NCBI GenBank assembly: GCA_964539135.1
Contig: CAZIFG010000001.1
Location: forward strand, 1-64,000
Length of the DNA: 64,000 nucleotides
Source: CAZIFG01 sp964539135
Lineage (GTDB): Bacteria; Margulisbacteria; Marinamargulisbacteria; GCA-2716485; CAZIFG01
Reading direction: 5' to 3'
Of the stretch, positions 32,952 to 41,888 are shown in pieces (the first letter of the stretch is position 1; the number at the start of each line of letters is the position of its first letter). A model generated the notes under the pieces. That model was not told where the DNA came from and did no database searches. It saw only the letters and a list, made by a program, of their open reading frames with translations. The position numbers were made by a program, and so were the translations under genes.

Positions 32952-33903
32952 AGAATTCCTGCTCTAATTCGCTGAAGTGAATGGGAGCTGTTCCCATTTT
33001 TCCAACAACGATGCCCGCTGCATGATTCGCAATGCTTGCCGCTTTTTCTAAGGAAGCACCTGCAGAAAGTGCGGTGGCTAATGTTGCAATGACAGTGTCT
33101 CCTGCACCGGTGATATCAAATACTTCTTTGGCTTTTGTGGGGATGTCGAGCTTATTTGAGCGGGTGATTAGAGACATTCCTTTTTCAGATCGTGTGACCA
33201 ATAAGGCCTCTAAATTGAGGGCCTCAATGACGTTTTTTGCCACTGAAAAAATGATTTCTTCGGAGCTTAGCTTGAGAGGAGAAATGGCGGTGAATTCTGC
33301 GAAATTAGGGGTTAGGAGTGTGGCCCCTTTATATTTTGTATAAGAATCTCCTTTGGGATCTACAATGATAGGCAAGTTGTGTGTTTTTGCGTTTTCAATG
33401 ATGAACTTGAGCATGCTTTCGGGGAGTGTGCCTTTTTCATAGTCGGAAATGAGGACGCAGCTTACTTTTGGAAGAATTAGGCGTACTTTTTCTTGAATTT
33501 GAGCCAGTGTTCTTTCAGATAGTGGGTCCGTGGATTCGCGATCAACTCTTGCGACGTGTTGGTGGTGGGCAATGATTCTTGATTTTAAAACAGTGGGTTT
33601 TTCTGGGGTGTGAATCAGGCCTTCTGTTTCAATGTGGGCTTCATTTAAGAGGGATTTTAATTTTTCGCCACTGCTGTCTTTTCCGATGGTTCCAATTAAA
33701 AAAACCGTTGCGCCTAGGGCTTTAATATTATGCGCAACATTCGCAGCGCCTCCAGGTACGAGTGTTGTGGTTTTAACTTTACAGACGGGGACAGGGGCTT
33801 CTGGAGATATTCGGCTCACTTCGCACCAATGATATTCATCTAGCATGACATCTCCGATAACCAGCAAGGATGTTGAGGGAAATGCGTTAATGAGTGTTTT
33901 CAT
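32941..33903 (-). CDS. rfaE1: D-glycero-beta-D-manno-heptose-7-phosphate kinase
   Basis: 320 residues, PfkB/ribokinase family, equivalent to the N-terminal half of HldE. 'LVIGDVMLDEYHWCEVSRISPEAPVPV' starts the protein (given here in part: GDVMLDEYHW, RISPEAPVPV), 'GGAANVAHNIKALGA' is the sugar-binding Gly motif and 'VFDITGAGDTVIATLATAL' holds the catalytic Asp. HldE functions are therefore split into two overlapping genes. Their presence implies heptose-containing LPS. Confidence 0.95.
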   Translation of the reverse strand: MKTLINAFPSTSLLVIGDVMLDEYHWCEVSRISPEAPVPVCKVKTTTLVPGGAANVAHNIKALGATVFLIGTIGKDSSGEKLKSLLNEAHIETEGLIHTPEKPTVLKSRIIAHHQHVARVDRESTDPLSERTLAQIQEKVRLILPKVSCVLISDYEKGTLPESMLKFIIENAKTHNLPIIVDPKGDSYTKYKGATLLTPNFAEFTAISPLKLSSEEIIFSVAKNVIEALNLEALLVTRSEKGMSLITRSNKLDIPTKAKEVFDITGAGDTVIATLATALSAGASLEKAASIANHAAGIVVGKMGTAPIHFSELEQEFCDN

Positions 33904-33937
33904 AATAGCTCCATTTTAACGGTATTTTTTGCTTTCG

Positions 33938-34261
33938 TTAATCCCTAATCTCATTGTGTTCGGCCTGACCTTCTTCTGAAGGGGACTCTTTTTTTACAGG
34001 CATAGAGGTATTTTGATGCGTTTCTCTTACCACTATTATAGGAGGGGCTTCTTCTGTGTCTATAGATATTTTTTCAGTTTTGGCCCCATTTTCTGTGATG
34101 AATTTGAAGTCAAAACCGGAGCGTCCTTTGATGTCGTATTTTTTTCGTGTGATAAATTTTGTTGTGAATGGCAGTTCTTCGTCTGGAACAGGATCATAGC
34201 TGAGTCCATATATTGGTTGAATGCTGAGTATGATTATGTATAAATACAGTATTTTTTTCAT
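33938..34261 (-). CDS. Small exported protein of unknown function
   Basis: 107 residues. An N-terminal Sec signal ('ILYLYIIILSIQPIYG') precedes a short mature region with 'YDPVPDEELPFTTKFITRKKYD', then a charged Pro/Glu-rich tail that is probably disordered. No family recognised. It is divergent from lepA, sharing a 60-bp region, and lies upstream of rfaE1 on the same strand. Confidence 0.6.
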   Translation of the reverse strand: MKKILYLYIIILSIQPIYGLSYDPVPDEELPFTTKFITRKKYDIKGRSGFDFKFITENGAKTEKISIDTEEAPPIIVVRETHQNTSMPVKKESPSEEGQAEHNEIRD

Positions 34262-34303
34262 GAGGGTCCTTTAGAATTTATTCTATAGACTTTTTTTACT
34301 TTA

Positions 34304-34312
34304 TGCTATACT
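34304..34312 (+). promoter_or_regulatory. Extended -10 promoter of lepA, nearly leaderless
   Basis: TGCTATACT (TGn-TATACT) ends 9 nt before the lepA ATG at 34322, so the predicted start site leaves a leader of about 0-3 nt and no room for a ribosome binding site. Confidence 0.55.
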
Positions 34313-34321
34313 TTCGCCACA

Positions 34322-36121
34322 ATGAAGAAGATACGAAACTTTTCTATTATCGCCCATATTGATCATGGCAAGTCTACCTTGTCAGATCGGCTCATTCAAG
34401 CTACGCATACTGTTGAAGATCGTGAGATGAAAAATCAGCTTTTGGATTCTATGGATTTAGAGCGGGAACGTGGTATTACGATTAAAATGCAAGCGGTTCG
34501 TTTGGATTATCGTGCCAATGATGGTGAAGATTATATTTTAAATTTAATTGATACGCCGGGGCATGTTGATTTTAGTTATGAAGTTTCTCGTTCTTTGGCT
34601 GCTTGTGAAGGGGTCCTACTTCTGGTTGATGCGGCTCAGGGGATTGAGGCTCAAACCATGGCTAATTTTTATTTGGCCTTAGAACATAATTTAGAGGTCA
34701 TTCCTGTTGTGAATAAGATTGATCTTCCTTCCGCAGATCCAGATCGCGTTTTGGAAGAAATTGAGCGTGTTTTGGGGATTCCTGCCAGTGATTGTTTATT
34801 ATGTAGCGCCAAAACGGGGATAGGAATTCCGGCTATTTTGGAAGCCATTGTGAAGAAAATTCCCTGTCCAAAGCCCCTTGAGACTGAAAACGATAAAACA
34901 AAGGCCCTAATTTATGATGCCCATTATGACGATTATAGAGGGGTTATTTCGTATGTCCGTGTTTTTAGTGGGGAATTGGTTAAGGGACAGCGTATTCGCA
35001 TGATGGCGGCAGACATTAGTTCGGATGTGATGGATATTGGTTTTTTTAAACCTAAAATGACCTCTGCTTCACGGCTTGGGCCTGGAGAGGTTGGGTATTT
35101 GATTACTGGTATTAAGTCTGTAGAGCAGTCTCGTGTGGGGGATACTGTTACGACCTTAAAGCAGGGGGCAGAGGCGCCTCTTCCTGGTTATCGAGATGCA
35201 AAACCCATGGTTTTTTGTGGCTTTTATCCTGTGGATACAGAGCAGTTTAAGGATTTAGGGGATGCGCTTCATAAGCTTAAATTGAATGATGCCTCCTTGC
35301 AGTTTGAAACAGAGTCGTCTCAGGCTCTTGGGTTTGGGTATCGATGTGGATTTTTAGGCTTGCTTCATATGGAGATTATTCAGGAGCGTATTCAACGTGA
35401 ATTTAACATTGAAATTGTGGTAACTGCGCCTAACGTTACGTATCGTGTTTTAACTACACAGGGAGATATTAAGCTGATTGAAAATCCCAGTGCCTTTCCG
35501 GATCCTTCTACGATTGATTCGATGGAAGAGCCGTTTATGGGGGTTTCGATTATCACGCCTAATTTATATTTGGGAACGGTTATGGAATTGGCAAAAGAGG
35601 CAAGGGGGATTTATAAAAAAACAGAATATTTAGATGCAGAACGGCAGATTCTAACCTTTAGCTTGCCTTTAAATGAACTGATTACAAACTTTTTTGATCA
35701 ATTAAAATCTAGAACAAAAGGCTACGCCAGTATGGATTATTGGGAAGAGGATTATCAGACTTCAGATTTGGTGAAGGTGGATCTTTTGATTAATGGGGAT
35801 CCTGTGGATGCGCTTTCTTTTGTGGCGCACCGTTCTAAGGCGCGATCTACAGCGGTTCATTTGGCTTTAAAATTGAAGGAAATTATTCCCAGACAGATGT
35901 ATGAAGTTGCGATCCAAGGGGCCATTGGTGGAAATGTGTTGTGTCGAGAAACCATTAAAGCCATGCGTAAAAATGTGACGGCTAAATGTTATGGCGGGGA
36001 TATTAGTCGAAAACGAAAACTTTTGGAAAAGCAAAAAGAAGGTAAGAAAAGAATGAAACAAGTGGGGTCTATTCAAGTGCCTAAAGAGGCCTTTTTGTCG
36101 ATTTTAAAAACGGAGTCCTAG
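34322..36121 (+). CDS. lepA: Elongation factor 4 (LepA)
   Basis: 599 residues, full length. G1 'HIDHGKSTLSDRLI', switch II 'DTPGHVDFSYEVSRSL', G4 'NKIDLPSADPDR' and the LepA-specific C-terminal domain ('CYGGDISRKRKLLEKQKEGKKRMKQVG' in part: GGDISRKRKLLEKQ) are all present. LepA is a ribosome-associated GTPase that aids initiation or back-translocation under ionic stress. The promoter lies so close that the mRNA is probably leaderless. pabB starts 4 nt after the stop. Confidence 0.98.
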   Translation: MKKIRNFSIIAHIDHGKSTLSDRLIQATHTVEDREMKNQLLDSMDLERERGITIKMQAVRLDYRANDGEDYILNLIDTPGHVDFSYEVSRSLAACEGVLLLVDAAQGIEAQTMANFYLALEHNLEVIPVVNKIDLPSADPDRVLEEIERVLGIPASDCLLCSAKTGIGIPAILEAIVKKIPCPKPLETENDKTKALIYDAHYDDYRGVISYVRVFSGELVKGQRIRMMAADISSDVMDIGFFKPKMTSASRLGPGEVGYLITGIKSVEQSRVGDTVTTLKQGAEAPLPGYRDAKPMVFCGFYPVDTEQFKDLGDALHKLKLNDASLQFETESSQALGFGYRCGFLGLLHMEIIQERIQREFNIEIVVTAPNVTYRVLTTQGDIKLIENPSAFPDPSTIDSMEEPFMGVSIITPNLYLGTVMELAKEARGIYKKTEYLDAERQILTFSLPLNELITNFFDQLKSRTKGYASMDYWEEDYQTSDLVKVDLLINGDPVDALSFVAHRSKARSTAVHLALKLKEIIPRQMYEVAIQGAIGGNVLCRETIKAMRKNVTAKCYGGDISRKRKLLEKQKEGKKRMKQVGSIQVPKEAFLSILKTES

Positions 36122-36125
36122 TCGG

Positions 36126-37484
36126 ATGTCCCTTGGCCCTCGATTGAGGGTAGACTCTCTTTCTTTGGATTTTTTACCTTTGGTTGATTTGTTTCATGCT
36201 GCGCCAGGCTTTGTATGGTTAGACAGTTCGGATGAGACGTCTTCTTTTTCTCATGTTTCTATTGTGGTTTGGGAACCGCCCTTAACCTTGTCTTTGGAAG
36301 ATGGGGTTGTTTATCGGTCTTCTTTTTATGAAAAAACAGTGCTTTCTACGGATATTTTTGAAACCTTGGCTTTACATTTAAAGGAGATTCCTTCTCTTGA
36401 ATCTGCAGACCTTCCTTTTGTTGGGGGATTTGTTGGCGGAATTGCCTACTCTACGGCGCGACATTTCCCGGATTTTTCTGCTTTGGCGGCATTTAAAGGG
36501 TGTGAGGCTTGGTTTGGTCTTTATGATAGAGGCTTTGTATTTAACCATCACAGCAATCAGCTCTATTTTTTTTCTTCTGATGTAGCAGGGCGTGACGTTA
36601 TTTCTTTTGATCAGGTGATGATTCCAGACCCTGCTTTGGCTTCTTTTTCCTGTACAATTCCTCAATCGTCTTGTGATTTTAAGGCTTATTTAAAGCGCTT
36701 TTCTGAGGTGAAAAACTATATTTCTGCTGGCGATATTTATCAGGCCAATATCTCTATTCCATTTTATGGTGTGTTTCAGGGGGATCCGTTCTGGTATTAC
36801 TTGGCATTGCGTGCTGCTTCTCCGGCACCTTTTTCAGGATTTTTATCATCACCTTATTTTACCCTTTGCTCCTCTTCTCCAGAGTGTTTTCTTTCTATTG
36901 ACGGCTTAAACGTCAAGACTTGGCCCATTAAAGGAACGATCTCTCGAAAGGCCTCTTTTGAGGCCGATTTAGCTCAAAAAGAACGTTTATATGTTTCAGA
37001 AAAAGATAGTGCAGAGTTGACCATGATTTTGGATTTGGAGCGCCATGATTTATCGCTTGTTTGTGAGCCTGGGAGTATTGAGGTTCCCATTTTAAAACAG
37101 GTGGAAACCTTTGCGTATTTACACCATTTGGTTGGCTGTGTTTCAGGTACCTTGAAACAGGATGTTTCGCCTGTTTTTTGTTTAAAAGCACTTTTTCCTG
37201 GGGGCTCTATTGTGGGGGCTCCTAAAATTCGAGCGGCTGAAATTATACAGGAGCAGGAGGTGACTTCTAGAGGCTTTTATACTGGATCTATGGGTTTTTT
37301 TGGCTGTAATGGTAGACATTCTTTTAATTTGCTGATTCGATCTGTTGTTTTCTCGGATCAGGCCTTTAGTTATCATGTTGGGAGTGGCATTGTTTCTGAT
37401 TCAGATCCTTCTTCAGAGTGGGCTGAAATCCAGGTTAAAGCAAAAGGAATGGCAAAGGCCTTGTCTGCTTTTATTTTACCATGA
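36126..37484 (+). CDS. pabB: Aminodeoxychorismate synthase component I
   Basis: 452 residues of the chorismate-binding family. 'ISAGDIYQANISIPF', the PabB-type 'TWPIKGTISRKA' (Lys instead of the Ala of TrpE), 'ELTMILDLERHDL' and 'GGSIVGAPKIRAAEIIQE' with 'RGFYTGSMGFFG' mark it as para-aminobenzoate synthase rather than anthranilate synthase. It supplies folate synthesis; the glutamine amidotransferase subunit is not adjacent. pabC follows, supporting this assignment. Confidence 0.92.
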   Translation: MSLGPRLRVDSLSLDFLPLVDLFHAAPGFVWLDSSDETSSFSHVSIVVWEPPLTLSLEDGVVYRSSFYEKTVLSTDIFETLALHLKEIPSLESADLPFVGGFVGGIAYSTARHFPDFSALAAFKGCEAWFGLYDRGFVFNHHSNQLYFFSSDVAGRDVISFDQVMIPDPALASFSCTIPQSSCDFKAYLKRFSEVKNYISAGDIYQANISIPFYGVFQGDPFWYYLALRAASPAPFSGFLSSPYFTLCSSSPECFLSIDGLNVKTWPIKGTISRKASFEADLAQKERLYVSEKDSAELTMILDLERHDLSLVCEPGSIEVPILKQVETFAYLHHLVGCVSGTLKQDVSPVFCLKALFPGGSIVGAPKIRAAEIIQEQEVTSRGFYTGSMGFFGCNGRHSFNLLIRSVVFSDQAFSYHVGSGIVSDSDPSSEWAEIQVKAKGMAKALSAFILP

Positions 37485-37548
37485 TCAATGGTATTTTAAT
37501 CAACGTGTAGTGGAATTTAATACAATTAACGACAAAAGGGGTATCCTT

Positions 37549-38388
37549 ATGACACAGTCTGTTTTTCCAATTTTATCTGTCAATTTTGAATTTAAGTCTG
37601 CCGAAATGGTACCGTTTCCGTTTATGGATTATGGGTTTTTGTATGGATATGGCCTTTTTGAAACGATTCGAATTTCTAAGGGGCATGCTATTCTTCTTAA
37701 AAAACATTTACATCGTTTAAGGCAGGCCGCTACGATTTTGGATATTCCGATGGAAGATAGTGACGCGCATTATGCGGCGCATATTGAAGATTTAATCGAA
37801 AAAAACAACACTCGAGATGCTGTTCTTAATATTTATTTAACACCTGGAAATCGTGAAAAAGATCCCTCTCAAATTGTATTTGGGGATTCTATGGTGATGA
37901 TGGTTTTGCGGGATTTTCCTGATATTAAGGTTGAATATCGTCATAGCCTGTCTTTTTCTCAGGAGTCTTTTCAGCGCACACCTTTGGATGGATTCAAAAC
38001 GATGAGTTGGATGAAAAACATTCTCGAGCGTAAGCTTTCCTTGGGGTATGATGATGTGCTTTTATATTCAGCGGACAAAGAAATTTTGGAAGCTTCGATG
38101 TCGAATGCTTTTTTTGTCAAAGGGGATTTGTGTTATACCTCCAGTTCCCCAGTTGTTTTAAGGGGCGTGACGCGTCAATTTTTATTGGATAAGGCCAGTG
38201 AAATTGGTATTGAGATTGTGGAATGTCAAATCATGAAATCGGATCTTAATGATATGGAAGAGATTTTTTTGACGAATGCAGTGAGAGGGATTATGTTGGT
38301 AGACTCTGTTAAAGGATTGCCTCATTTGAAATCTGGAAAAATAGCCCAATTGATGCAGTTGAGATATCGACAACTTTTAGGGGTTTAA
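37549..38388 (+). CDS. pabC: Aminodeoxychorismate lyase (PLP fold-type IV)
   Basis: 279 residues from the ATG at 37549, which follows an AAAAGGGG ribosome binding site; the open frame extends back into pabB but that part is out of family. 'MDYGFLYGYGLFETIRI', the PLP Lys in 'GFKTMSWMKNILERK' and 'EASMSNAFFV' are fold-IV signatures. The family also holds D-amino acid and branched-chain aminotransferases, but the pabB neighbour favours 4-amino-4-deoxychorismate lyase. A TTGACA/TAGAGT promoter for the flagellar genes follows. Confidence 0.85.
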   Translation: MTQSVFPILSVNFEFKSAEMVPFPFMDYGFLYGYGLFETIRISKGHAILLKKHLHRLRQAATILDIPMEDSDAHYAAHIEDLIEKNNTRDAVLNIYLTPGNREKDPSQIVFGDSMVMMVLRDFPDIKVEYRHSLSFSQESFQRTPLDGFKTMSWMKNILERKLSLGYDDVLLYSADKEILEASMSNAFFVKGDLCYTSSSPVVLRGVTRQFLLDKASEIGIEIVECQIMKSDLNDMEEIFLTNAVRGIMLVDSVKGLPHLKSGKIAQLMQLRYRQLLGV

Positions 38389-38411
38389 GGTCTTGAAAAA
38401 GGGGTACGATA

Positions 38412-38440
38412 TTGACAACTAAAGCCTCATTTGTTAGAGT
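38412..38440 (+). promoter_or_regulatory. Candidate sigma70 promoter of the flagellar operon
   Basis: TTGACA (38412-38417) and TAGAGT (38435-38440) are 17 nt apart, about 70 nt before the first flagellar gene. A second TATACT lies at 38483-38488. I saw no clear sigma28 (TAAA-N15-GCCGATAA) site. Confidence 0.5.
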
Positions 38441-38510
38441 GTTTTTGGTTTAGATTTTACTGGCGTTTATTTCGTTTTCTTGTATACTTTCCTTAAAAAA
38501 GGATTTTAAT

Positions 38511-39788
38511 TTGGTAGATTCTATTGGTGCGGCTGGGCAATATGCTATTCCTCAAAATACACGACGTGTAGAACGCCCTCGTTCGGCTGAAGAATCTCAA
38601 TCTCGTGAATTTAAGCTGGATAATACAGGGGCCTCTACAGAGGCACATGCGGCTACTGCTATAGAAGATGTTCAAGCGGATGCCAATAAGGTTCGAAAAA
38701 ATAAAGAAGCATCTGTTCAAGAGCGTCGGAGTCAACTGACCGATACAGATTTAGGTGACATGCTTCTTAAATTTAAAAAGCCTGTTACTCCTCAGTATAA
38801 GCAAATTATTACGGCTCTTTTAGAGCGAAATCAGCCTATTACCAAAGAGGCGCTTGATGGCATTAAAACCCTTATTGATGGCAATTCAAAACCCAATTCG
38901 ATTCAAGCGGCGGTGATTGCCTATTCTAAGGGCCTTTCTACGTCTTCTAAAGGAACGGATTTGATATCGTCGTTTTTATCTCATTTTACGTCTTTTACAG
39001 AGAATACATCTGCTTTAAATACCTCTTTAAATCAGTTGCGTTTTTCACTTTCTAATTATGGTAAATTGTTTGAGCCCTCGTTTTTATCGTCTTTTTCGGC
39101 CATTTTATCTGGATTTGGAGATGAGCTTAAAAAGCTGACGCGTGTTCAACAGGAAGGCTCTTTGGAAGGGTTTGAATTGGGGCGTGAAAAGATGATTGGA
39201 GACCTTAAAACATTATTGGGTTTCCTTAAAGGGGTAGAACATCAGGTCATTCAGCGTGGTGCGGATGTGCCGGTTTCTTTGGTTAAATCCTTTTTGTCGG
39301 ATGTGCTTCCTTTTAGACAGGATTTGTCTGCGCTTTTAGATGATTTATTAACGCAAATGGTTTTGACTAAAACTGATCTTCATGCGATGGCAAATCAAGA
39401 TTTTGCCTATTGGTTATTGCCTAATTTATGGCCTGGGATTAAGAGGGATATCGAGCTTTTGATTCGACGCCAAAAACGGGGTAAAAAAAGTGTTGTACTC
39501 CCTGAAAAAACACAAATTATTTTGAAGTTTGAAACCCCAGAAATGGGTGAAGTCACTATTGTTATGGATTTTCTGGATCGGACTATTTCTTACGTGTTTC
39601 ATACTACAGCAGGGGATACCAAATCCTATATTGCTTCTCTGTTACCTGATTTGAGGTATAGAATGGCCTCTCACAACTATCAACTTACACGGGTTCAAAC
39701 ACGCGAAAATTCTTTTGTAGATGTGAAATCTTTAATTTTACCCACGATTAACCTAAATTCCATGACACGGATCATTACGGAGGCTTGA
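38511..39788 (+). CDS. FliK-like hook-length/export-control protein
   Basis: 425 residues, starting with TTG behind an AAAGGA ribosome binding site. The N-terminal ~85 residues are polar and look disordered; the middle is helical. The C-terminal ~90 residues ('EMGEVTIVMDFLDRTISYVF', 'SLLPDLRYRMASHNYQLTRV') resemble the Flg_hook domain of FliK. It overlaps the next gene, a FlhB-C homologue; Bacillus has the same pairing in ylqG-ylqH. The likely role is export switching, but the assignment rests on pattern and context. Confidence 0.6.
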   Translation: MVDSIGAAGQYAIPQNTRRVERPRSAEESQSREFKLDNTGASTEAHAATAIEDVQADANKVRKNKEASVQERRSQLTDTDLGDMLLKFKKPVTPQYKQIITALLERNQPITKEALDGIKTLIDGNSKPNSIQAAVIAYSKGLSTSSKGTDLISSFLSHFTSFTENTSALNTSLNQLRFSLSNYGKLFEPSFLSSFSAILSGFGDELKKLTRVQQEGSLEGFELGREKMIGDLKTLLGFLKGVEHQVIQRGADVPVSLVKSFLSDVLPFRQDLSALLDDLLTQMVLTKTDLHAMANQDFAYWLLPNLWPGIKRDIELLIRRQKRGKKSVVLPEKTQIILKFETPEMGEVTIVMDFLDRTISYVFHTTAGDTKSYIASLLPDLRYRMASHNYQLTRVQTRENSFVDVKSLILPTINLNSMTRIITEA

Positions 39789-40264
39789 TGTCTAATTATA
39801 GGCCCCCTTTTACACCTTCTATGGTACCGCCCTCAGATCCTAAAAAAGAGAAAGAGGCGCCTGCTATTTCTTCAAAATCGGTGCGTCGAAAAGGTAAGGT
39901 TAAGGCGTCTGATATTAAGTCTCGTTTGGATCAGTTGAATTTACCTGAAAAAAGCAAGAAAAAGGCCATTGCGCTTAAATATGATGTGGATAAGGGCAAG
40001 GCGCCTAAAATTTTAGCAGTGGGAAAAGGGGCCTTTGCTGAAATGATTTTGCAGGTGGCCGAAGATCATAAAATTCCCTTTTATGAAGATGATGCGTTGG
40101 CCGATCTTTTATCTAAATTGGAAATAGACAGTGAAATTCCGCCTGAGCTTTTTGGTGTTGTGGCTGAAGTGTTGGCTTTTGTGTACCAACTTGATAAATT
40201 GGCAAAAAAACGGCAGAAGGTTCGCGATAAATATGGTACTATGCGATCTAAGGAGGCCTTATGA
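39788..40264 (+). CDS. FlhB cytoplasmic-domain homologue (FlhX/YlqH-like)
   Basis: 158 residues from the ATG overlapping the previous stop (TGATG). After a basic N-terminus, residues ~60-145 match the FlhB/YscU autocleavage domain: 'KKAIALKYDVDKGKAPKILAVG', 'KGAFAEMILQVAEDHKIPF', 'DDALADLLSKLEIDSEIPPE' and 'VVAEVLAFVYQLDK'. There are no membrane helices. Such short FlhB-C proteins can replace the FlhBCC fragment in the type III export gate. The usual NPTH cleavage motif is absent. It is translationally coupled to flgF. Confidence 0.8.
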   Translation: MSNYRPPFTPSMVPPSDPKKEKEAPAISSKSVRRKGKVKASDIKSRLDQLNLPEKSKKKAIALKYDVDKGKAPKILAVGKGAFAEMILQVAEDHKIPFYEDDALADLLSKLEIDSEIPPELFGVVAEVLAFVYQLDKLAKKRQKVRDKYGTMRSKEAL

Positions 40265-41067
40265 TCATGATTTGTTTACGTTGGATGTTTGTTTTTTGTA
40301 CCTTTTTGGGGTCGTCTTCCTTTCTTTTGGCCTATGAAAATTATGGGGAAGTTCAAGATCCAGGTGTTTGGGATAGTATTAATGGGATGTATGCCTTTCA
40401 GACGCATTATACGAATTGGATGTTTTATACCATGAATGTGAATACTCCCGGGTTTTTGGAACAGGGGGTTTATAATACCCGTCGGACTTCGGATAAATTG
40501 GATTCTGTGCCTTTTTTTCGGTTTAGACCTGGCCCTATTGTTGAGACTCGGCGTAAATTGGATTTTTATATTAATGCTCAGGGGCGTGGCTTTTTTGTGA
40601 TTAAGTTACCAACGACTTTGGCCTATACGCGTGATGGTCGTTTTCAGTTGGATTCAACAGGGCGTTTGGTAACTATGGCTGGATCTTACCCTGTTTTAGG
40701 TACAGAGGGCGATATTTATTTGCCGGATGGATTGAGTATTGATGATGTGACCTGTTCTCGTTCGGGTATTTTGTATGCGCAAGGACAGCGTGTTGGACAA
40801 CTTCGCATTGCGGTCTTTACTAGCTTTCAAGCGATGCAATCTATGGATACCCTGAATGGCAGTGTTTTTATTTTGACAGAGGAATTGGATTTATTGGAAG
40901 GGCCTGAGCATTATGCAATTCTTCAAGGACATTTAGAAGAGAATAATGTTTTAAAAGCGATTACTGGGGATATTTTAATGGCAAAGAACTCGTATGATGC
41001 CAATGCAAAAGTAGCGCATTTGTTAAATCGAGCAATTAATACTGGGGCGAGCCTTGCTCAACCTTAA
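40261..41067 (+). CDS. flgF: FlgF-like flagellar rod protein with a Sec signal peptide
   Basis: 268 residues of the FlgF/FlgG family: 'SINGMYAFQTHYTNWMFYTMNVNTPGFLEQ' aligns with the conserved rod N-terminus (in part: NVNTPGFLEQ), 'YINAQGRGFFVIK', 'YTRDGRFQLDSTGRLVTMAG' and the C-terminal 'GHLEENNVLKAITGDILMAKNSY' (in part: LEENNVLKAI). Unexpectedly, the first ~25 residues are a hydrophobic Sec signal ending 'SFLLAYE'. Normal rod proteins have none and use the type III apparatus. The N-terminal motif is more degenerate than in flgG. It overlaps the FlhB-C gene by 4 nt. Confidence 0.82.
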   Translation: MIMICLRWMFVFCTFLGSSSFLLAYENYGEVQDPGVWDSINGMYAFQTHYTNWMFYTMNVNTPGFLEQGVYNTRRTSDKLDSVPFFRFRPGPIVETRRKLDFYINAQGRGFFVIKLPTTLAYTRDGRFQLDSTGRLVTMAGSYPVLGTEGDIYLPDGLSIDDVTCSRSGILYAQGQRVGQLRIAVFTSFQAMQSMDTLNGSVFILTEELDLLEGPEHYAILQGHLEENNVLKAITGDILMAKNSYDANAKVAHLLNRAINTGASLAQP

Positions 41068-41084
41068 AATAGGAGAAAATTAAG

Positions 41085-41888
41085 ATGTTATCCCAATTGT
41101 TTATGGCCAAGTCTGCCTTTGATGCTTTTGAACGAAAAATGCAGGTTGTTGCGAATAATATTTCCAATGCCCAAACAGTGGGGTATAAAAAACGACGTGT
41201 AGAATTGGAAAGTTTGTTTCCTTTGGTTTTGGAACGGGCTTATTCTGAATTTGATGAAAGTGGGAGTGCTCAAGGTGCAAAACGTAAGAAATATTTGGAA
41301 TATGGGCAAGGCGTTCGTATTGTAGATGTAACCAAAGATTTGGCGATGGGTACTGTTCAAATTACCAATCAACCTTTTGATTTTGCGATTCAAGGCAGCG
41401 GGATGCTTCAGTTTAGAATGCCAGATGGTACCATTGCCTATAGTCGTGCGGGAAATCTTCATATTGATGCAGATGGAACCTTGATGAATCCCAATGGACA
41501 TCCTGTGGAGCCTACGATTCGTGTGCCTCGTAACGTTACAGATGTTGTGGTGACAGAAGAGGGACGTGTCTTTGTTCAAGCCGGAGAGAACCCTCAGCCT
41601 CAAGAAATTGGTCAACTTATGCTTGCTAATTTCCCCAATCCTTGGGCGATTAAAGATTTAGGGCAAAACTTATTTGCTGAAACAGAGGCGTCGGGACAAC
41701 CTACTTTAGAAGTTCCGGGGCGTAATGGTATGGGAACTATTAAACAGAGAGCTTTGGAGTTTTCAAACGTTAATATTATTGAAGAGTTAATGGATATGTT
41801 GCTGACGCAGCGATCTTTTGAGCTTATTGTAAAAACCATCGGGTCTGCCGATGCGATGCTTAAAATTGCCAGTGACATTAGTAAGTAG
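41085..41888 (+). CDS. flgG: Flagellar distal rod protein FlgG
   Basis: 267 residues with the conserved N-terminus 'MQVVANNISNAQTVGYKKRR', 'AIQGSGMLQFRMPDGTIAYSR' (in part: YSRAGNLHIDADGTL), and C-terminal 'LEFSNVNIIEELMDMLLTQR'. It has no Sec signal, unlike flgF, flgB and flgC here. An AGGAG ribosome binding site lies 8 nt upstream. It overlaps flgA by up to 38 nt. Confidence 0.95.
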   Translation: MLSQLFMAKSAFDAFERKMQVVANNISNAQTVGYKKRRVELESLFPLVLERAYSEFDESGSAQGAKRKKYLEYGQGVRIVDVTKDLAMGTVQITNQPFDFAIQGSGMLQFRMPDGTIAYSRAGNLHIDADGTLMNPNGHPVEPTIRVPRNVTDVVVTEEGRVFVQAGENPQPQEIGQLMLANFPNPWAIKDLGQNLFAETEASGQPTLEVPGRNGMGTIKQRALEFSNVNIIEELMDMLLTQRSFELIVKTIGSADAMLKIASDISK

